Source of the DNA: Bradyrhizobium sp. JYMT SZCCT0180
GTDB lineage: Bacteria > Pseudomonadota > Alphaproteobacteria > Rhizobiales > Xanthobacteraceae
DNA length: 64,000 nucleotides
Direction of reading: 5' to 3'
NCBI RefSeq assembly: GCF_018130165.1
Contig: NZ_JAFCLZ010000032.1
Coordinates: forward strand, 19,230 to 83,229
The translations under genes and the position numbers were made by a program. Positions within the stretch are counted from its first letter, which is position 1; each line of letters begins with the position of its first letter. Positions 7,982 to 16,975 of the stretch are shown piece by piece. Under the pieces are notes generated by a model. It ran no database searches. It saw only the letters and a list, made by a program, of their open reading frames with translations, and was not told the origin of the DNA.

Positions 7982-9949
7982 CTAAGCCGCCTCAATCTCC
8001 ACCACGATCTTCCCCGTCGTCACCTGCTCGCCCTCGGCGACATCGATCGCCGCGACCTTGCCCGCAACACCCGCCGTATGCACGTGCTCCATCTTCATCG
8101 CTTCCAGCGTCATCACAGGCTGGCCGGCCGTGACCTGTTCGCCCGGCTTGACCAGCACAGCGACGACGCGGCCGTTCATCGCCGCCCTCACCTTGCCGTC
8201 ACCGCCGCTGGCCGCGGCTGACACCGGCGCCGCCAGCGTCAAATCGCGGACCGCAATCGTGGCGCCGCGGTGCAGGAAATAGAGCCGATCCCGGTCGCGC
8301 AGGAATTTGACGGACTCTGCAAGACCGTCGCGGCTGAAGCGGATGGTATCGCCGTCGACGGCGTGAACTTCGATTCGATAGAGCGCGTCGTTAAGCCCGC
8401 GATAGCTGCCGTCACGCTCGCGCACGATCTCGATCTCATGGACCGCGCCGCCGATCTCGACACGGACGGGAACCGGGAACGCCGCCGCCAGCGAGCGTCC
8501 GGGCTTCCATTTCGGCGCAGAGGGATCGGTGACATACAGCAGCAACGCCGCAAGCTCGGCTTCCGAAGCCGCATCCTCGCGCGGCGCCAGCAATTCATCG
8601 CGATGGCTGCCGATGAACGCCGTGGTCGCCTCACCCGCGGAAAAGCCGGGATGGCGCAGGCATGAAATCAGAAAGCCCTGATTGGTGGTGACGCCGAATG
8701 CAGTCACCTGCTCCAGACCAACGATCAGCTTGCCCCGCGCCTCATCGCGGGTCGCGCCATGGCTGATGATCTTGGCGATCATCGAATCATAGAACGGCGG
8801 AATCGCGGAGCCGGATTGCAGCGCATGTTCGACACGGATGCCGTCCGGCATCTGCCACAACGCCATCGTGCCGGATTGCGGCATAAAATCGTGGCCGGCA
8901 TCCTCTGAACACAGCCGCACCTCGATGGCATGGCCGGAGAATTTGATGTCTTCCTGAACCAGCCCGAGCGGCTCACCGCTGGCGACGCGCAGTTGCAACT
9001 CGACCAAATCGAGGCCTGTGATCGCCTCGGTGACGGGATGTTCGACCTGCAGCCGCGTGTTCATTTCCATGAAGTAGAACTCGCCGCTGGTATCGAGCAG
9101 GAATTCCAGCGTGCCGGCGCCCTCATATCCGATCGCTTTGACGGCTGACACCGCAACTGCGCCCATCCGCGCCCGCAGCTTCGGTGACACCGCCGGCGAC
9201 GGCGCCTCCTCGATCAGCTTCTGGTGGCGCCGCTGCACCGAGCAATCGCGCTCGCCGAGATGGACCGCGTTACGGTAACGATCGCCGAACACCTGGATTT
9301 CGATATGGCGGGGGTTGACGATGGCGCGCTCCAGAATGACCGTGGGATCACCGAACGCGCCCTGAGCTTCCGATCGCGCACTGCGCAGCGCATCCGGAAA
9401 CGCCGCGGCGTCCGCGACCAGCCGCATGCCGCGGCCGCCGCCACCGGCAACCGCCTTGATCATCACGGGAAAGCCGACCTTCCTGGCTTCCGCCAGCATG
9501 ACAGCGTCGCTCTGGTCTGCGCCCTGATAACCGGGCACGCAGGGCACGCCGGCCTTTTCCATGATGTCCTTGGCGCCGGCCTTGTTGCCCATCGCCCGGA
9601 TCGCTTCCGGCGACGGTCCGATGAAGACGAGGCCCGCTTCACGGCAGGCCTGAGCAAAATCCTCGTTCTCGGCGAGGAAGCCGTAGCCGGGATGAACCGC
9701 CGTGGCGCCGCTGGCCTTGGCCGCCGCAATGATCGCCTCGATCCGCAAATAGGATTGCGCCGGCAGCGCCTCGCCAATCCGCACGGCCTGATCGGCTTCG
9801 CGGACATGAAGCGCGTCGCGGTCGGCATCGGAATAGACCGCGACCACGCCATAGCCGAGACGGCGCGCGGTGCGCATGATGCGCAGCGCGATCTCGCCGC
9901 GGTTGGCGATCAGGATCTTGAAGAACGGCGTCGGCTTCATGACAGTCAT
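7982..9949 (-). CDS. Acyl-CoA carboxylase alpha subunit (biotin carboxylase plus biotin carrier; MCC/GCC type)
   Basis: This 655-residue subunit of a biotin-dependent carboxylase carboxylates its own biotin with bicarbonate and ATP. The biotin carboxylase domain fills roughly residues 1-450 (KILIANRGEIALRIM, GGGGRGM, FMEMNTRLQVEHPVTE). A linker follows, and a C-terminal biotin carrier domain has the biotinylated Lys in LEAMKMEHV at about residue 619. The length and single-chain layout match 3-methylcrotonyl-CoA and geranyl-CoA carboxylase alpha subunits; propionyl-CoA carboxylase is a less likely alternative. Its start overlaps the stop of the carboxyltransferase gene by 4 bp, so the two are translationally coupled and form one enzyme. 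Confidence 0.9.
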   Translation of the reverse strand: MTVMKPTPFFKILIANRGEIALRIMRTARRLGYGVVAVYSDADRDALHVREADQAVRIGEALPAQSYLRIEAIIAAAKASGATAVHPGYGFLAENEDFAQACREAGLVFIGPSPEAIRAMGNKAGAKDIMEKAGVPCVPGYQGADQSDAVMLAEARKVGFPVMIKAVAGGGGRGMRLVADAAAFPDALRSARSEAQGAFGDPTVILERAIVNPRHIEIQVFGDRYRNAVHLGERDCSVQRRHQKLIEEAPSPAVSPKLRARMGAVAVSAVKAIGYEGAGTLEFLLDTSGEFYFMEMNTRLQVEHPVTEAITGLDLVELQLRVASGEPLGLVQEDIKFSGHAIEVRLCSEDAGHDFMPQSGTMALWQMPDGIRVEHALQSGSAIPPFYDSMIAKIISHGATRDEARGKLIVGLEQVTAFGVTTNQGFLISCLRHPGFSAGEATTAFIGSHRDELLAPREDAASEAELAALLLYVTDPSAPKWKPGRSLAAAFPVPVRVEIGGAVHEIEIVRERDGSYRGLNDALYRIEVHAVDGDTIRFSRDGLAESVKFLRDRDRLYFLHRGATIAVRDLTLAAPVSAAASGGDGKVRAAMNGRVVAVLVKPGEQVTAGQPVMTLEAMKMEHVHTAGVAGKVAAIDVAEGEQVTTGKIVVEIEAA

Positions 9950-11562
9950 GGCCGCGCGACCGAGAATTGCATGGGCTGCGGCGTGCGGGCATCTGCCTCG
10001 CGGCAGATCGCCAGCACCTCGGACAAGATGCTGCGGGTATCGCGCGGATCGATCACGCCGTCATCGAGCACGCGTGCCGAGGTCGAGAACACGTCCATCT
10101 GGCCGTCGAACACGCCTGTTATCTGCGCCTTCATGGCGTCGAGTTTTTCCTTCTCGATCGGTTTGCCACGCCGCGCAGCCGCCGCTTCGGTGACGATCGC
10201 CATCGTCTCCGCCGCCTGCTCGCCGCCCATCACGGCGGTCTTGGCATTGGGCCAGGAGAAGCAGAAGCGCGGATGGAAGCCGCGCCCGCACATGCCGTAA
10301 TTGCCGGCGCCGAACGAGGCGCCGCAATAGATGGTGATCTGCGGCACGGTGGCCGAGGTCACCGCCTGGATCATCTTGGAGCCGTGCTTGATCATGCCGG
10401 CTTCCTCATAGGCCTTGCCGACCATGTAGCCGGTCGTGTTGTTCATATACAAAATCGGCGTGCGCGACTGGCAGCAGGCCTGGATAAAATGCGTCGCCTT
10501 GTTGGCGCCGGGCACGTCGAGCGGACCGTTATTGGTGATGATGCCGATCGCCTGCCCCTCGATGCGGGCGTGGCCGCAGACGGTGGCGGGCCCGTAATTG
10601 CTGCCGAATTCGGTAAAATCGGAATCGTCGATAAAGCGTGCAATGGCCTGCCGCATGTCGACCGGACGCTTGTGGTCCATCGGCATGATGCCAAGCAGTT
10701 CCTCCGAATCATAGCGCGGCGGCCGATACGAGATTTCAGCCGGCTTCGGCCGGTCCCACTGCATGTTGGTCATGATGTCGCGCGCGATCCGCAGCGCGTC
10801 GCGGTCGTCTTCGGCGAGATAATCGCCGAGGCCGGAAATCGAGGTGTGCATCTCGGCACCGCCAAGCTCTTCCTCGGTTGCGATCTCGCCCGTCGCGGCC
10901 TTGAGCAGCGGCGGCCCGGCGAGGAAGGCGCGGGTGCGGCCGCGCACCATCACGATGTAGTCGGAGAGCCCGGTCTGGTAAGCGCCGCCCGCGGTCGACG
11001 AACCGTGCGTCACGGTCACGACCGGCAAGCCCGCCGCCGACAGCCGAGCCAGGTTGCGAAAGATATTGCCGCCGCGAATGAAATCCTCGACGCGGTAGCG
11101 CAGCAGGTTGGCGCCGGCGCTTTCGACCAGTTGCACGTAGGGCAGCTTGTTCTCAAGCGCCAGTTCCTGCACGCGCAAGGTCTTGTCGAGGCCATAAGGC
11201 TGCAACGCGCCGGCGTCGATGCCGGAATCATTGGCGCTGACCATGCAGCGGACGCCGGAGACGAACCCGATGCCGGCGATCGCCCCGCCGCCGGGGATGC
11301 TCTTGTCGGCATCCGGCACGTCGAACATGTAGCCCGCCAGGGTCATCAATTCGATGAAGGGCGAGCCGGAATCGAGCACCAGTGCGACGCGCTCGCGCGG
11401 CAATAACTGGCCACGCTTGTGAAAGCGGTCCTTGGCGGCAGCGGAGGCGGCGCGCGTCCGCTCCTCAAGCCCGCGCATGCGCGCGATCAGCGCCAGCATG
11501 CCGTCGCGGTTGGCCTTGTAGCCGGCGCTGCCTGGGGCGATGGTCGATTCAATGATGGCCAT
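9946..11562 (-). CDS. Acyl-CoA carboxylase beta subunit (carboxyltransferase; MCC/GCC type)
   Basis: This 538-residue carboxyltransferase moves CO2 from biotin to an acyl-CoA. Both crotonase-like halves are visible: GGGAIAGIGFVSGVRCM and THGSSTAGGAYQ in the N-half, ITNNGPLDVPGANKATHF, NNTTGYMVGKAYEE and GASFGAGNYGMCGR in the C-half. Length and motifs are those of 3-methylcrotonyl-CoA carboxylase; geranyl-CoA carboxylase (AtuC) has the same architecture. Its partner is the alpha subunit downstream. The stand-alone family members acting on propionyl-CoA look different in these motifs. Substrate (methylcrotonyl-, geranyl- or another 3-methyl-2-enoyl-CoA) cannot be fixed from sequence alone. Confidence 0.9.
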   Translation of the reverse strand: MAIIESTIAPGSAGYKANRDGMLALIARMRGLEERTRAASAAAKDRFHKRGQLLPRERVALVLDSGSPFIELMTLAGYMFDVPDADKSIPGGGAIAGIGFVSGVRCMVSANDSGIDAGALQPYGLDKTLRVQELALENKLPYVQLVESAGANLLRYRVEDFIRGGNIFRNLARLSAAGLPVVTVTHGSSTAGGAYQTGLSDYIVMVRGRTRAFLAGPPLLKAATGEIATEEELGGAEMHTSISGLGDYLAEDDRDALRIARDIMTNMQWDRPKPAEISYRPPRYDSEELLGIMPMDHKRPVDMRQAIARFIDDSDFTEFGSNYGPATVCGHARIEGQAIGIITNNGPLDVPGANKATHFIQACCQSRTPILYMNNTTGYMVGKAYEEAGMIKHGSKMIQAVTSATVPQITIYCGASFGAGNYGMCGRGFHPRFCFSWPNAKTAVMGGEQAAETMAIVTEAAAARRGKPIEKEKLDAMKAQITGVFDGQMDVFSTSARVLDDGVIDPRDTRSILSEVLAICREADARTPQPMQFSVARP

Positions 11563-11584
11563 GTGTGATCCGAGCTTTGTCCCT

Positions 11585-11685
11585 CGTCATTCCGGGATGC
11601 GCCTCTTGGCGCAGGCCCGGAATCCATACTCACGATCGTGGTTATGGATTCCGGGCTCGCGACTACGTCGCGCCCCGGAATGACG
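11585..11685. repeat. Intergenic imperfect palindrome (CGTCATTCCGGG family)
   Basis: About 100 bp whose ends are CGTCATTCCGGG and CCCCGGAATGACG. Internally, CCCGGAATCCATA and TATGGATTCCGGG pair as well, so the whole unit can fold into one long cruciform or hairpin. It abuts the stop codon of the beta-keto acid cleavage enzyme gene. A 34-bp relative is present at 13592-13625. This is a miniature repeat without coding capacity; it may act as a transcript 3' end. Confidence 0.85.
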
Positions 11686-11686
11686 G

Positions 11687-12553
11687 TTAGTGTTTGGTCC
11701 CAAATATCTGCCGCGCCTCGGCCGGGCTGGCGATCTCACGCCCAGCTCTACGCGCACAAGCCGCGATGGCTTCGATCAACTGGCCATTGGAAGTCACCTT
11801 GGCGCCGTCGGCGAGATAGAAGGTGTCCTCAAGCCCGGTGCGCAGGTGTCCGCCGAGATCGGCACAGCGCTGGTGCAGCGGCCAGATTTCGGCGCGGCCA
11901 ATGGCCGTGACCTGCCAGTGTGCTTCGGGCAATTTGAGCTTGAGCAGGATCGGCAGCAGGTCCGGATCGGCCGGCATGCCGGACGCGACGCCCATCACGA
12001 AATTGTACTCCAGCGGCCCTGAATACATGCCGGTCTGCCGGTACATGCCGACGCAGCGCACGATGCCGACATCGAAGCATTCGAACTCCGGAATCGTGCC
12101 CGCGACCTTCATCACGTCGAGATAATCCTGCACCTTCTCGACCGCGTTATCGAACATCATCGGCGGCCAGGCCCAGGTGTTGTCGGATTTCACCTTGAGG
12201 TAATTCAGTGAGCCGGCGTTACAGGCGGCGATTTCCGGCTTCGTCTCGCGCACGCAATCGAGCGCGCCGCCATAATTCGGGCCCGAGGTGCCGGTGGTGT
12301 GGTTGATGATGACACCGGGGCAGGCCTCGCGCACCGCCTGCTGAATCTCCTTGCTGACGCTGACGTCCCACGACGGCAGATGGCCCTTGTTCGGCTCCTG
12401 CTGACGCAGATGGATGTGCATGATGCTGGCGCCGGCGTTGAATGCGGCCCTGGCCTCGCGCGCCATCTGTTCGGGCGTCACAGGCACGTTGTGCTGTTTC
12501 GGGTCGGTCAGCACGCCGTTCAGCGCACAGGTAATGACGGCCTTGTCGCTCAT
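11687..12553 (-). CDS. Beta-keto acid cleavage enzyme (BKACE/DUF849, 3-keto-5-aminohexanoate cleavage family)
   Basis: This 288-residue TIM-barrel metalloenzyme belongs to the family that condenses a beta-keto acid with acetyl-CoA to give acetoacetate and the CoA ester of the remaining acid. The N-terminus VITCALNGVLTDP and the Zn-binding HxH in IMHIHLRQ near residue 47 are diagnostic; INHTTGTSG and the GLEDTFYL segment near the C-terminus are also family features. The BKACE family is functionally diverse, so the actual keto acid is unknown; carnitine-derived dehydrocarnitine is one known substrate type. It lies between an AraC regulator and the acyl-CoA carboxylase, consistent with cleavage of a keto acid produced in the same pathway. 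Confidence 0.9.
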   Translation of the reverse strand: MSDKAVITCALNGVLTDPKQHNVPVTPEQMAREARAAFNAGASIMHIHLRQQEPNKGHLPSWDVSVSKEIQQAVREACPGVIINHTTGTSGPNYGGALDCVRETKPEIAACNAGSLNYLKVKSDNTWAWPPMMFDNAVEKVQDYLDVMKVAGTIPEFECFDVGIVRCVGMYRQTGMYSGPLEYNFVMGVASGMPADPDLLPILLKLKLPEAHWQVTAIGRAEIWPLHQRCADLGGHLRTGLEDTFYLADGAKVTSNGQLIEAIAACARRAGREIASPAEARQIFGTKH

Positions 12554-12674
12554 GAATCAGCCTTTGGATCAGCCTTCGGAAATGGGCGGAAATCGCCCTT
12601 GTTTTACGCATGATCCGTTCGGAAAACTGCTACACACTTCTCCGGATCATGCGCTGCCGATCATGGAGCCCGCA

Positions 12675-13505
12675 TCAGCCCGCTTCTTGCGTCAACCCGC
12701 TATTGCCGAAGCCTGTGCGATTGCTGCGGTAGATCGCCAGATCGCGCGAGCCGGAAAAGATCGCGCGCGGCTTCAAGCCGTAGAAGCGGCGGATCGAGTG
12801 GCTGAAATGCGTCGAATCAGGATAGCCGATGTCCTGCGCGAGATGCGCGAGGTTGATGTCCTGGTTGGCGAAATGCAGCAGATGCCGCGCCCGCTTCCAG
12901 GCGCGGAACGAGCGGAACGAGATTCCGGTCTCTTCCTTGAACAAATGCAGGAAGCGCGACGGCGACAGCCCTGCCTCCGCCGCGCAGCTCGCGGCCGTCA
13001 CCGGTTCGCCGCAGAATTTGCCGATCTGCAGTATCGCGCGCGCCACACGTGGATCGAGCACGCGTTGCGGAAGGGCTTCGCCAAGGCACAGGAAATCGAA
13101 CTCGGCGCTGGAGAAATCCTCGCCCGCATGGTGCTCGCGCAAGGTAAGATAGGCGGCGCGAATGCGGTCGGCAAAGGCTTTGCCTTCAGCCCCCGACAGC
13201 CGCGCGGCGAGGTCTTCGAGCACGCCGGGACAAACGCTTTCCGGCTCGATCACGACGCTCAGCACCGAACGATAATCGCTGGCGATGGTATGCCCTGTGT
13301 TCGGCAGCACTGCGAACATTTCGGCGTGGCTGTTCCGGCCATCGGCTGTAAGCTGCAACCCGCCTTCGATCGCGACATAGATGTTGAACGCACCCGAGCA
13401 GCGTTCCCGCGGCCGACCGAGCAGGCCCGCGTAGAACACGCGCTCCGGAGTGATCAGCATCAGATGGCCCGATTTGCGGCCGATGTCGTCCAAGGCGTCG
13501 TCCAT
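12675..13505 (-). CDS. AraC-family transcriptional regulator
   Basis: This 276-residue regulator has an N-terminal sensor region (cupin-like strands, roughly residues 10-150) and a C-terminal AraC double helix-turn-helix, seen as AEAGLSPSRFLHLFKEETG and DIGYPDSTHFSHSIRRFYG. The start is the ATG at 13505 because AGGAGG lies 7 bp upstream; a longer frame to 13562 has no ribosome site. It sits within the minus-strand catabolic cluster, so it most likely senses a pathway metabolite and controls the neighbouring genes. A palindromic repeat lies just upstream at 13592. Confidence 0.88.
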   Translation of the reverse strand: MDDALDDIGRKSGHLMLITPERVFYAGLLGRPRERCSGAFNIYVAIEGGLQLTADGRNSHAEMFAVLPNTGHTIASDYRSVLSVVIEPESVCPGVLEDLAARLSGAEGKAFADRIRAAYLTLREHHAGEDFSSAEFDFLCLGEALPQRVLDPRVARAILQIGKFCGEPVTAASCAAEAGLSPSRFLHLFKEETGISFRSFRAWKRARHLLHFANQDINLAHLAQDIGYPDSTHFSHSIRRFYGLKPRAIFSGSRDLAIYRSNRTGFGNSGLTQEAG

Positions 13506-13591
13506 GGTGCATCCTCCTCGCGCGGCTCTTGGGCCGCTGCGATGGGGGCAACCATAGCGCAAAATGGGGGGCTGTCACCGACAGAACCGCT

Positions 13592-13625
13592 GTCATTCCG
13601 GGTTCGCTTCGCGCCCCGGAATGAC
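13592..13625. repeat. Short palindrome of the CGTCATTCCGGG family
   Basis: Perfect 11-bp arms GTCATTCCGGG and CCCGGAATGAC separated by 12 bp. It is the short form of the element at 11585-11685 and sits between the AraC gene and the glutathione transferase gene, immediately after the latter's stop. Confidence 0.8.
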
Positions 13626-13633
13626 GGGGAGCG

Positions 13634-14290
13634 TCAGCCCCGAACCCGCGGCGCCACACTCTGCTCGACGCCGGCCTTTTGTTCCGCGGCCACCGCCCGC
13701 TTATAACCGTCACGGGCCTGCAACCGCGCCCAATAGGCTGCGACATTGGGCCCGAAATCCTTGGCCAGCCCGATATTTCCGGCCAGCCGCAACGCATAGC
13801 CGTTGGCGATATCGGCGGCGGTAAAGCGGTCCGCGCAGAGCGTTTCCGCTTTGCCGGTGGCGGCTTCCACGGCCCGCAGCCGCCCGAGGAACCATTTTGC
13901 ATAATCCCCGGCCACCTGCGGATTGCGACGCTCTTCGGGCTCGAGCTGGCTGTATCTCAGCACCAGCGTTTGCGGAAAGGTCAGCGTGGCGTCGGAAAAA
14001 TACATCCAGTTCAGGAACGCGCCATAGGCCGGCTCGTCGGGCCCGACGATCAGCGGCGTCGGGCCATATCTGGTGCCGATGTAGTGGCAGATGCCTGAGG
14101 ACTCGGTCATTTTGGTCTCGCCATCGACCATGAAGGGAATGGTGCCGAGCGGATTGATCGCGAGGTATTCCTTGGCGAACACGCGCGGCGGAAACGGCAG
14201 CATCTTGAGCTCATAGGGCAGCCCGAGCTCTTCCAGCATCCAGAGCGGGCGGAACGAGCGCGCTCCGTCGCAGTGATAAAGCGTGATCAT
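13634..14290 (-). CDS. Glutathione S-transferase family protein
   Basis: This 218-residue protein has the two-domain GST layout. The N-terminal thioredoxin-like domain has ITLYHCDGARSFRPLWMLEE, the cis-Pro region NPLGTIPFMVDGE and the glutathione-binding TESSGICHYI. The all-helical C-terminal domain has FTAADIANGYALRLAGN with the structural Asp. It probably conjugates or isomerises an electrophilic intermediate. It lies between the acyl-CoA dehydrogenase cluster and the AraC regulator on the same strand. Substrate is unknown. Confidence 0.88.
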   Translation of the reverse strand: MITLYHCDGARSFRPLWMLEELGLPYELKMLPFPPRVFAKEYLAINPLGTIPFMVDGETKMTESSGICHYIGTRYGPTPLIVGPDEPAYGAFLNWMYFSDATLTFPQTLVLRYSQLEPEERRNPQVAGDYAKWFLGRLRAVEAATGKAETLCADRFTAADIANGYALRLAGNIGLAKDFGPNVAAYWARLQARDGYKRAVAAEQKAGVEQSVAPRVRG

Positions 14291-14370
14291 CAGGCGTTTT
14301 CCTTCAATCTCGATTCAGGCCAGTTTGGAGCGCCGAAGCGGCGCCCGCAATATCATCTTGGCGGCCAGCA

Positions 14371-15582
14371 TCAGGCATTGCTGTGCTTGCGCAGTTCGAG
14401 GCGGGCAATCTGGTTGCGATGAACCTCGTCCGGACCGTCGGCGAGGCGCAGCAGGCGCGCGGTAGCATAGGCCGCAGCCAGACCGAAATCGTTGCTGGTG
14501 CCGCCGCCGCCATGGGCCTGAATGGCCCAATCGATCACCTGGCACGCCATGTTGGGCACCGCGACCTTGATCATCGCGATCTCTGCCTTGGCCGCCCGGT
14601 TGCCGACGGTGTCCATCATATGCGCCGCGTTGAGCGTAAGTAGCCGCGACTGCTCGATCATGATGCGCGATTCCGCAATTCTTTCCTGCGTGACGGTCTG
14701 TTCCGAAACCGGCTTGCCAAACGCAACGCGGCTTCTCGTCCGCCCGCACATCTTCTCCAGCGTCCGTTCGGCGAGCCCGATCAACCGCATGCAGTGGTGG
14801 ATACGGCCGGGACCGAGACGCCCCTGCGCGATTTCGAAGCCGCGGCCCTCTCCAAGCAACATGTTGGTGGCGGGCACGCGGACATTCTCGAATACCACTT
14901 CCGAGGCCCTGTCAGGCACGCCATAAAACCCGAACACCGGGATAGACCGCAGCACCTTGACGCCTGGCGTGTCCATCGGAACAAGGATCATCGACTGCTG
15001 GCGATGGCGATCCGGATTATCGGGATCCGTCTTGCCCATGAAGATGCAGATCTTGCAGCGCGGGTCGGTCGCGTTGGTGGTGTACCATTTGCGGCCGTTG
15101 ATGACGTAATCATCGCCGTCGCGCCGGATGGAGCTCTCGATATTGGTGGCGTCGCTGGAGGCGACCGCAGGTTCGGTCATGGCAAAGCAGGAGCGGATTT
15201 CGCCAGCCAGCAGCGGCTTGAGCCAACGCTCCTGATGCTCGCGCGTGCCGTAGCGCGCCAGCACTTCCATGTTGCCGGTGTCGGGCGCCGAACAGTTGAA
15301 GACTTCAGGCGCAAGATGCGAGCGCCCCATCACCTCGCACAGCGGTGCGTATTCGAGGTTGGTCAGGCCGGCGCCATGCTCGCTCTCCGGCAGGAACAGG
15401 TTCCACAGACCCGCCTCCCGCGCCTTCGGCTTCAACTCCTCGACAACCGGGAAAACCTTCCAGGCCCCCAGCTCCTCGGCCTCTTTATAGAAGCGCTCCT
15501 CATTCGGATAGACGTGGCGATCCATGAAGGACTGAAGGCGGTGCTTCAGCTCGGTGACCTTCTGGCTCTCCTGATAGAGCAT
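14371..15582 (-). CDS. Acyl-CoA dehydrogenase (ACAD10/11-like)
   Basis: This 403-residue FAD flavoenzyme introduces a 2,3-double bond into an acyl-CoA. Motifs include FAMTEPAVASSDATNI and YVINGRKWYTTN (FAD/substrate binding), and the C-terminal AIQAHGGGGTSNDFGLA with RLADGPDEVHRNQIA, a pattern typical of the ACAD10/11-related bacterial group. It is the third of three dehydrogenases on the minus strand and lies about 80 bp upstream of the GST. Length is normal. Substrate chain cannot be inferred. Confidence 0.9.
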   Translation of the reverse strand: MLYQESQKVTELKHRLQSFMDRHVYPNEERFYKEAEELGAWKVFPVVEELKPKAREAGLWNLFLPESEHGAGLTNLEYAPLCEVMGRSHLAPEVFNCSAPDTGNMEVLARYGTREHQERWLKPLLAGEIRSCFAMTEPAVASSDATNIESSIRRDGDDYVINGRKWYTTNATDPRCKICIFMGKTDPDNPDRHRQQSMILVPMDTPGVKVLRSIPVFGFYGVPDRASEVVFENVRVPATNMLLGEGRGFEIAQGRLGPGRIHHCMRLIGLAERTLEKMCGRTRSRVAFGKPVSEQTVTQERIAESRIMIEQSRLLTLNAAHMMDTVGNRAAKAEIAMIKVAVPNMACQVIDWAIQAHGGGGTSNDFGLAAAYATARLLRLADGPDEVHRNQIARLELRKHSNA

Positions 15583-15616
15583 ATCGATATCCGTTCATGG
15601 CTCGTTAAGTTGAATT

Positions 15617-16771
15617 TTACTTCGCACCCGGCAGCGTGCCCATCATCTTGCACAATACCGTCAGCATCACCTCGTCGGCGCCGCCGCCGATCGAGGTCAG
15701 GCGGCTGTCGCGATAGGCGCGGCTGACGTGTGTCTCGTTCATAAAGCCCATGCCGCCCCAGAATTGCAAACAGGCATCGGTGAGTTCGCGTCCCAGCCGT
15801 CCGGCCTTGAGCTTCGCCATGGTCGCCAGCCGCGTGACGTCCTCGCCCGCGATCAGCGCCTCGGCGGCGCGGTAGATCAGCGCGCGCAGCAGTTCGACCT
15901 CGGTCTGCATTTCCGCAAGCTTGAAATGAACCACCTGGTTGTCGAGGATGGTCTTGCCGAACGCCTTTCGGTTGCGCGTGTACTCGGTGGTCTCGGCGAT
16001 AATGTATTCATGCGCCTTCAGGCATGCCGCGGCACCCCACAGCCTCTCCTCCTGGAACTGCACCATCTGGTAGGTAAAGCCCTTGCCTTCTTCGCCGATG
16101 CGGTTGCGCTTCGGCACCCTGACATTATCGAAGAAAATCTGCGCGGTGTCGGAGGAGCGCATGCCCATCTTGTCGAGTTTTCGTGCGACCTCGACGCCCT
16201 TGGTTTTCATGGGCACGCAGATCAGCGACTTGTTGCGATGCACCTGCCCGTCGCTGGTATTGGCGAGCAGGCAGATCCAGTCCGCCTTTACGCCATTGGT
16301 GATCCACATCTTGCCGCCATTGATTACGTAATCGTCACCATCCGAACGAGCATTGGTCTTGATCGAAGCGACATCGGAGCCGGCGCCCGGCTCCGACACG
16401 CCGATGCAGGCCACCGCATCGCCCGCGATCGCGGGCGCCAGAAACTCGCGGCGCACGTCATCGGAGCCGAACCGCGCCAGCGCTGGCGTCGCCATGTCAG
16501 TCTGCACCCCGATCGCCATCGGCACGCCGCCGCAATGGATGGCGCCGAGCTCTTCGGCCATCATCAGCGCGTAGCTGTAATCGAGCCCCTGCCCGCCGAA
16601 TTCAACGGGCTTGTTGAGGCCGAGAAAGCCGAGATCACCGAGCTTCTTGAACAGCGCATGCGAGGGAAACTGTCCGGCCTCCTCCCATTCATCGACGAAC
16701 GGATTGATCTCGGCGGCGATGAATTTTTGTAGAATACGGCGCGGTTCGTCGTGGTCGGCGGTGAAGAGCAT
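15617..16771 (-). CDS. Acyl-CoA dehydrogenase, citronellyl-CoA dehydrogenase (AtuD)-like
   Basis: This 384-residue acyl-CoA dehydrogenase has the FAD motif IGVSEPGAGSDVASIKT and the C-terminal catalytic region YRDSRLTSIGGGADEVM. The segments LAEMQTEVELLRALIYRA and FWGGMGFMNETHVSRAYRD resemble, from memory of the family, the AtuD group that dehydrogenates citronellyl-CoA in acyclic terpene degradation. That assignment is a recollection of motif similarity, not an alignment. Its stop is 35 bp from the start of the downstream dehydrogenase. A GC-rich palindrome separates it from the upstream dehydrogenase gene. Confidence 0.88.
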   Translation of the reverse strand: MLFTADHDEPRRILQKFIAAEINPFVDEWEEAGQFPSHALFKKLGDLGFLGLNKPVEFGGQGLDYSYALMMAEELGAIHCGGVPMAIGVQTDMATPALARFGSDDVRREFLAPAIAGDAVACIGVSEPGAGSDVASIKTNARSDGDDYVINGGKMWITNGVKADWICLLANTSDGQVHRNKSLICVPMKTKGVEVARKLDKMGMRSSDTAQIFFDNVRVPKRNRIGEEGKGFTYQMVQFQEERLWGAAACLKAHEYIIAETTEYTRNRKAFGKTILDNQVVHFKLAEMQTEVELLRALIYRAAEALIAGEDVTRLATMAKLKAGRLGRELTDACLQFWGGMGFMNETHVSRAYRDSRLTSIGGGADEVMLTVLCKMMGTLPGAK

Positions 16772-16829
16772 TTTGTCAGTCTATCCCTCGTCGTCATTCT
16801 CCGATGCGAAATAGCGCACCGACATTCTG

Positions 16830-16969
16830 CTCCCCTCCCCCCGCGCAGCGGCGGGGAGGGGTCGGGGGTGGGGGGTCTATCCACGCACAACACTCTCAGC
16901 GAGTCTGCGGAGACACCCCCCACCCCCGACCCCTCCCCGCCACGCGCGATGCGCGTGGAGGGAGGGGAG
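16830..16969. repeat. GC-rich palindromic element with perfect 27-bp arms
   Basis: A 140-bp intergenic element. Arms at 16850-16876 and 16915-16941 are perfect reverse complements (27 bp, G-rich on one side and C-rich on the other), flanked by imperfect CTCCCCTCCC/GGGAGGGGAG ends. It lies between two acyl-CoA dehydrogenase genes on the minus strand. A similar but distinct element is at 34646-34778. No coding capacity; it could form a very stable RNA hairpin. Confidence 0.85.
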
Positions 16970-16975
16970 TTAACA

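Noticed and set aside
9967..11406. Long plus-strand open frame (479 codons) opposite the carboxyltransferase gene
   Set aside because: Shadow of a high-GC gene; no motifs, and the opposite strand encodes a complete carboxyltransferase.
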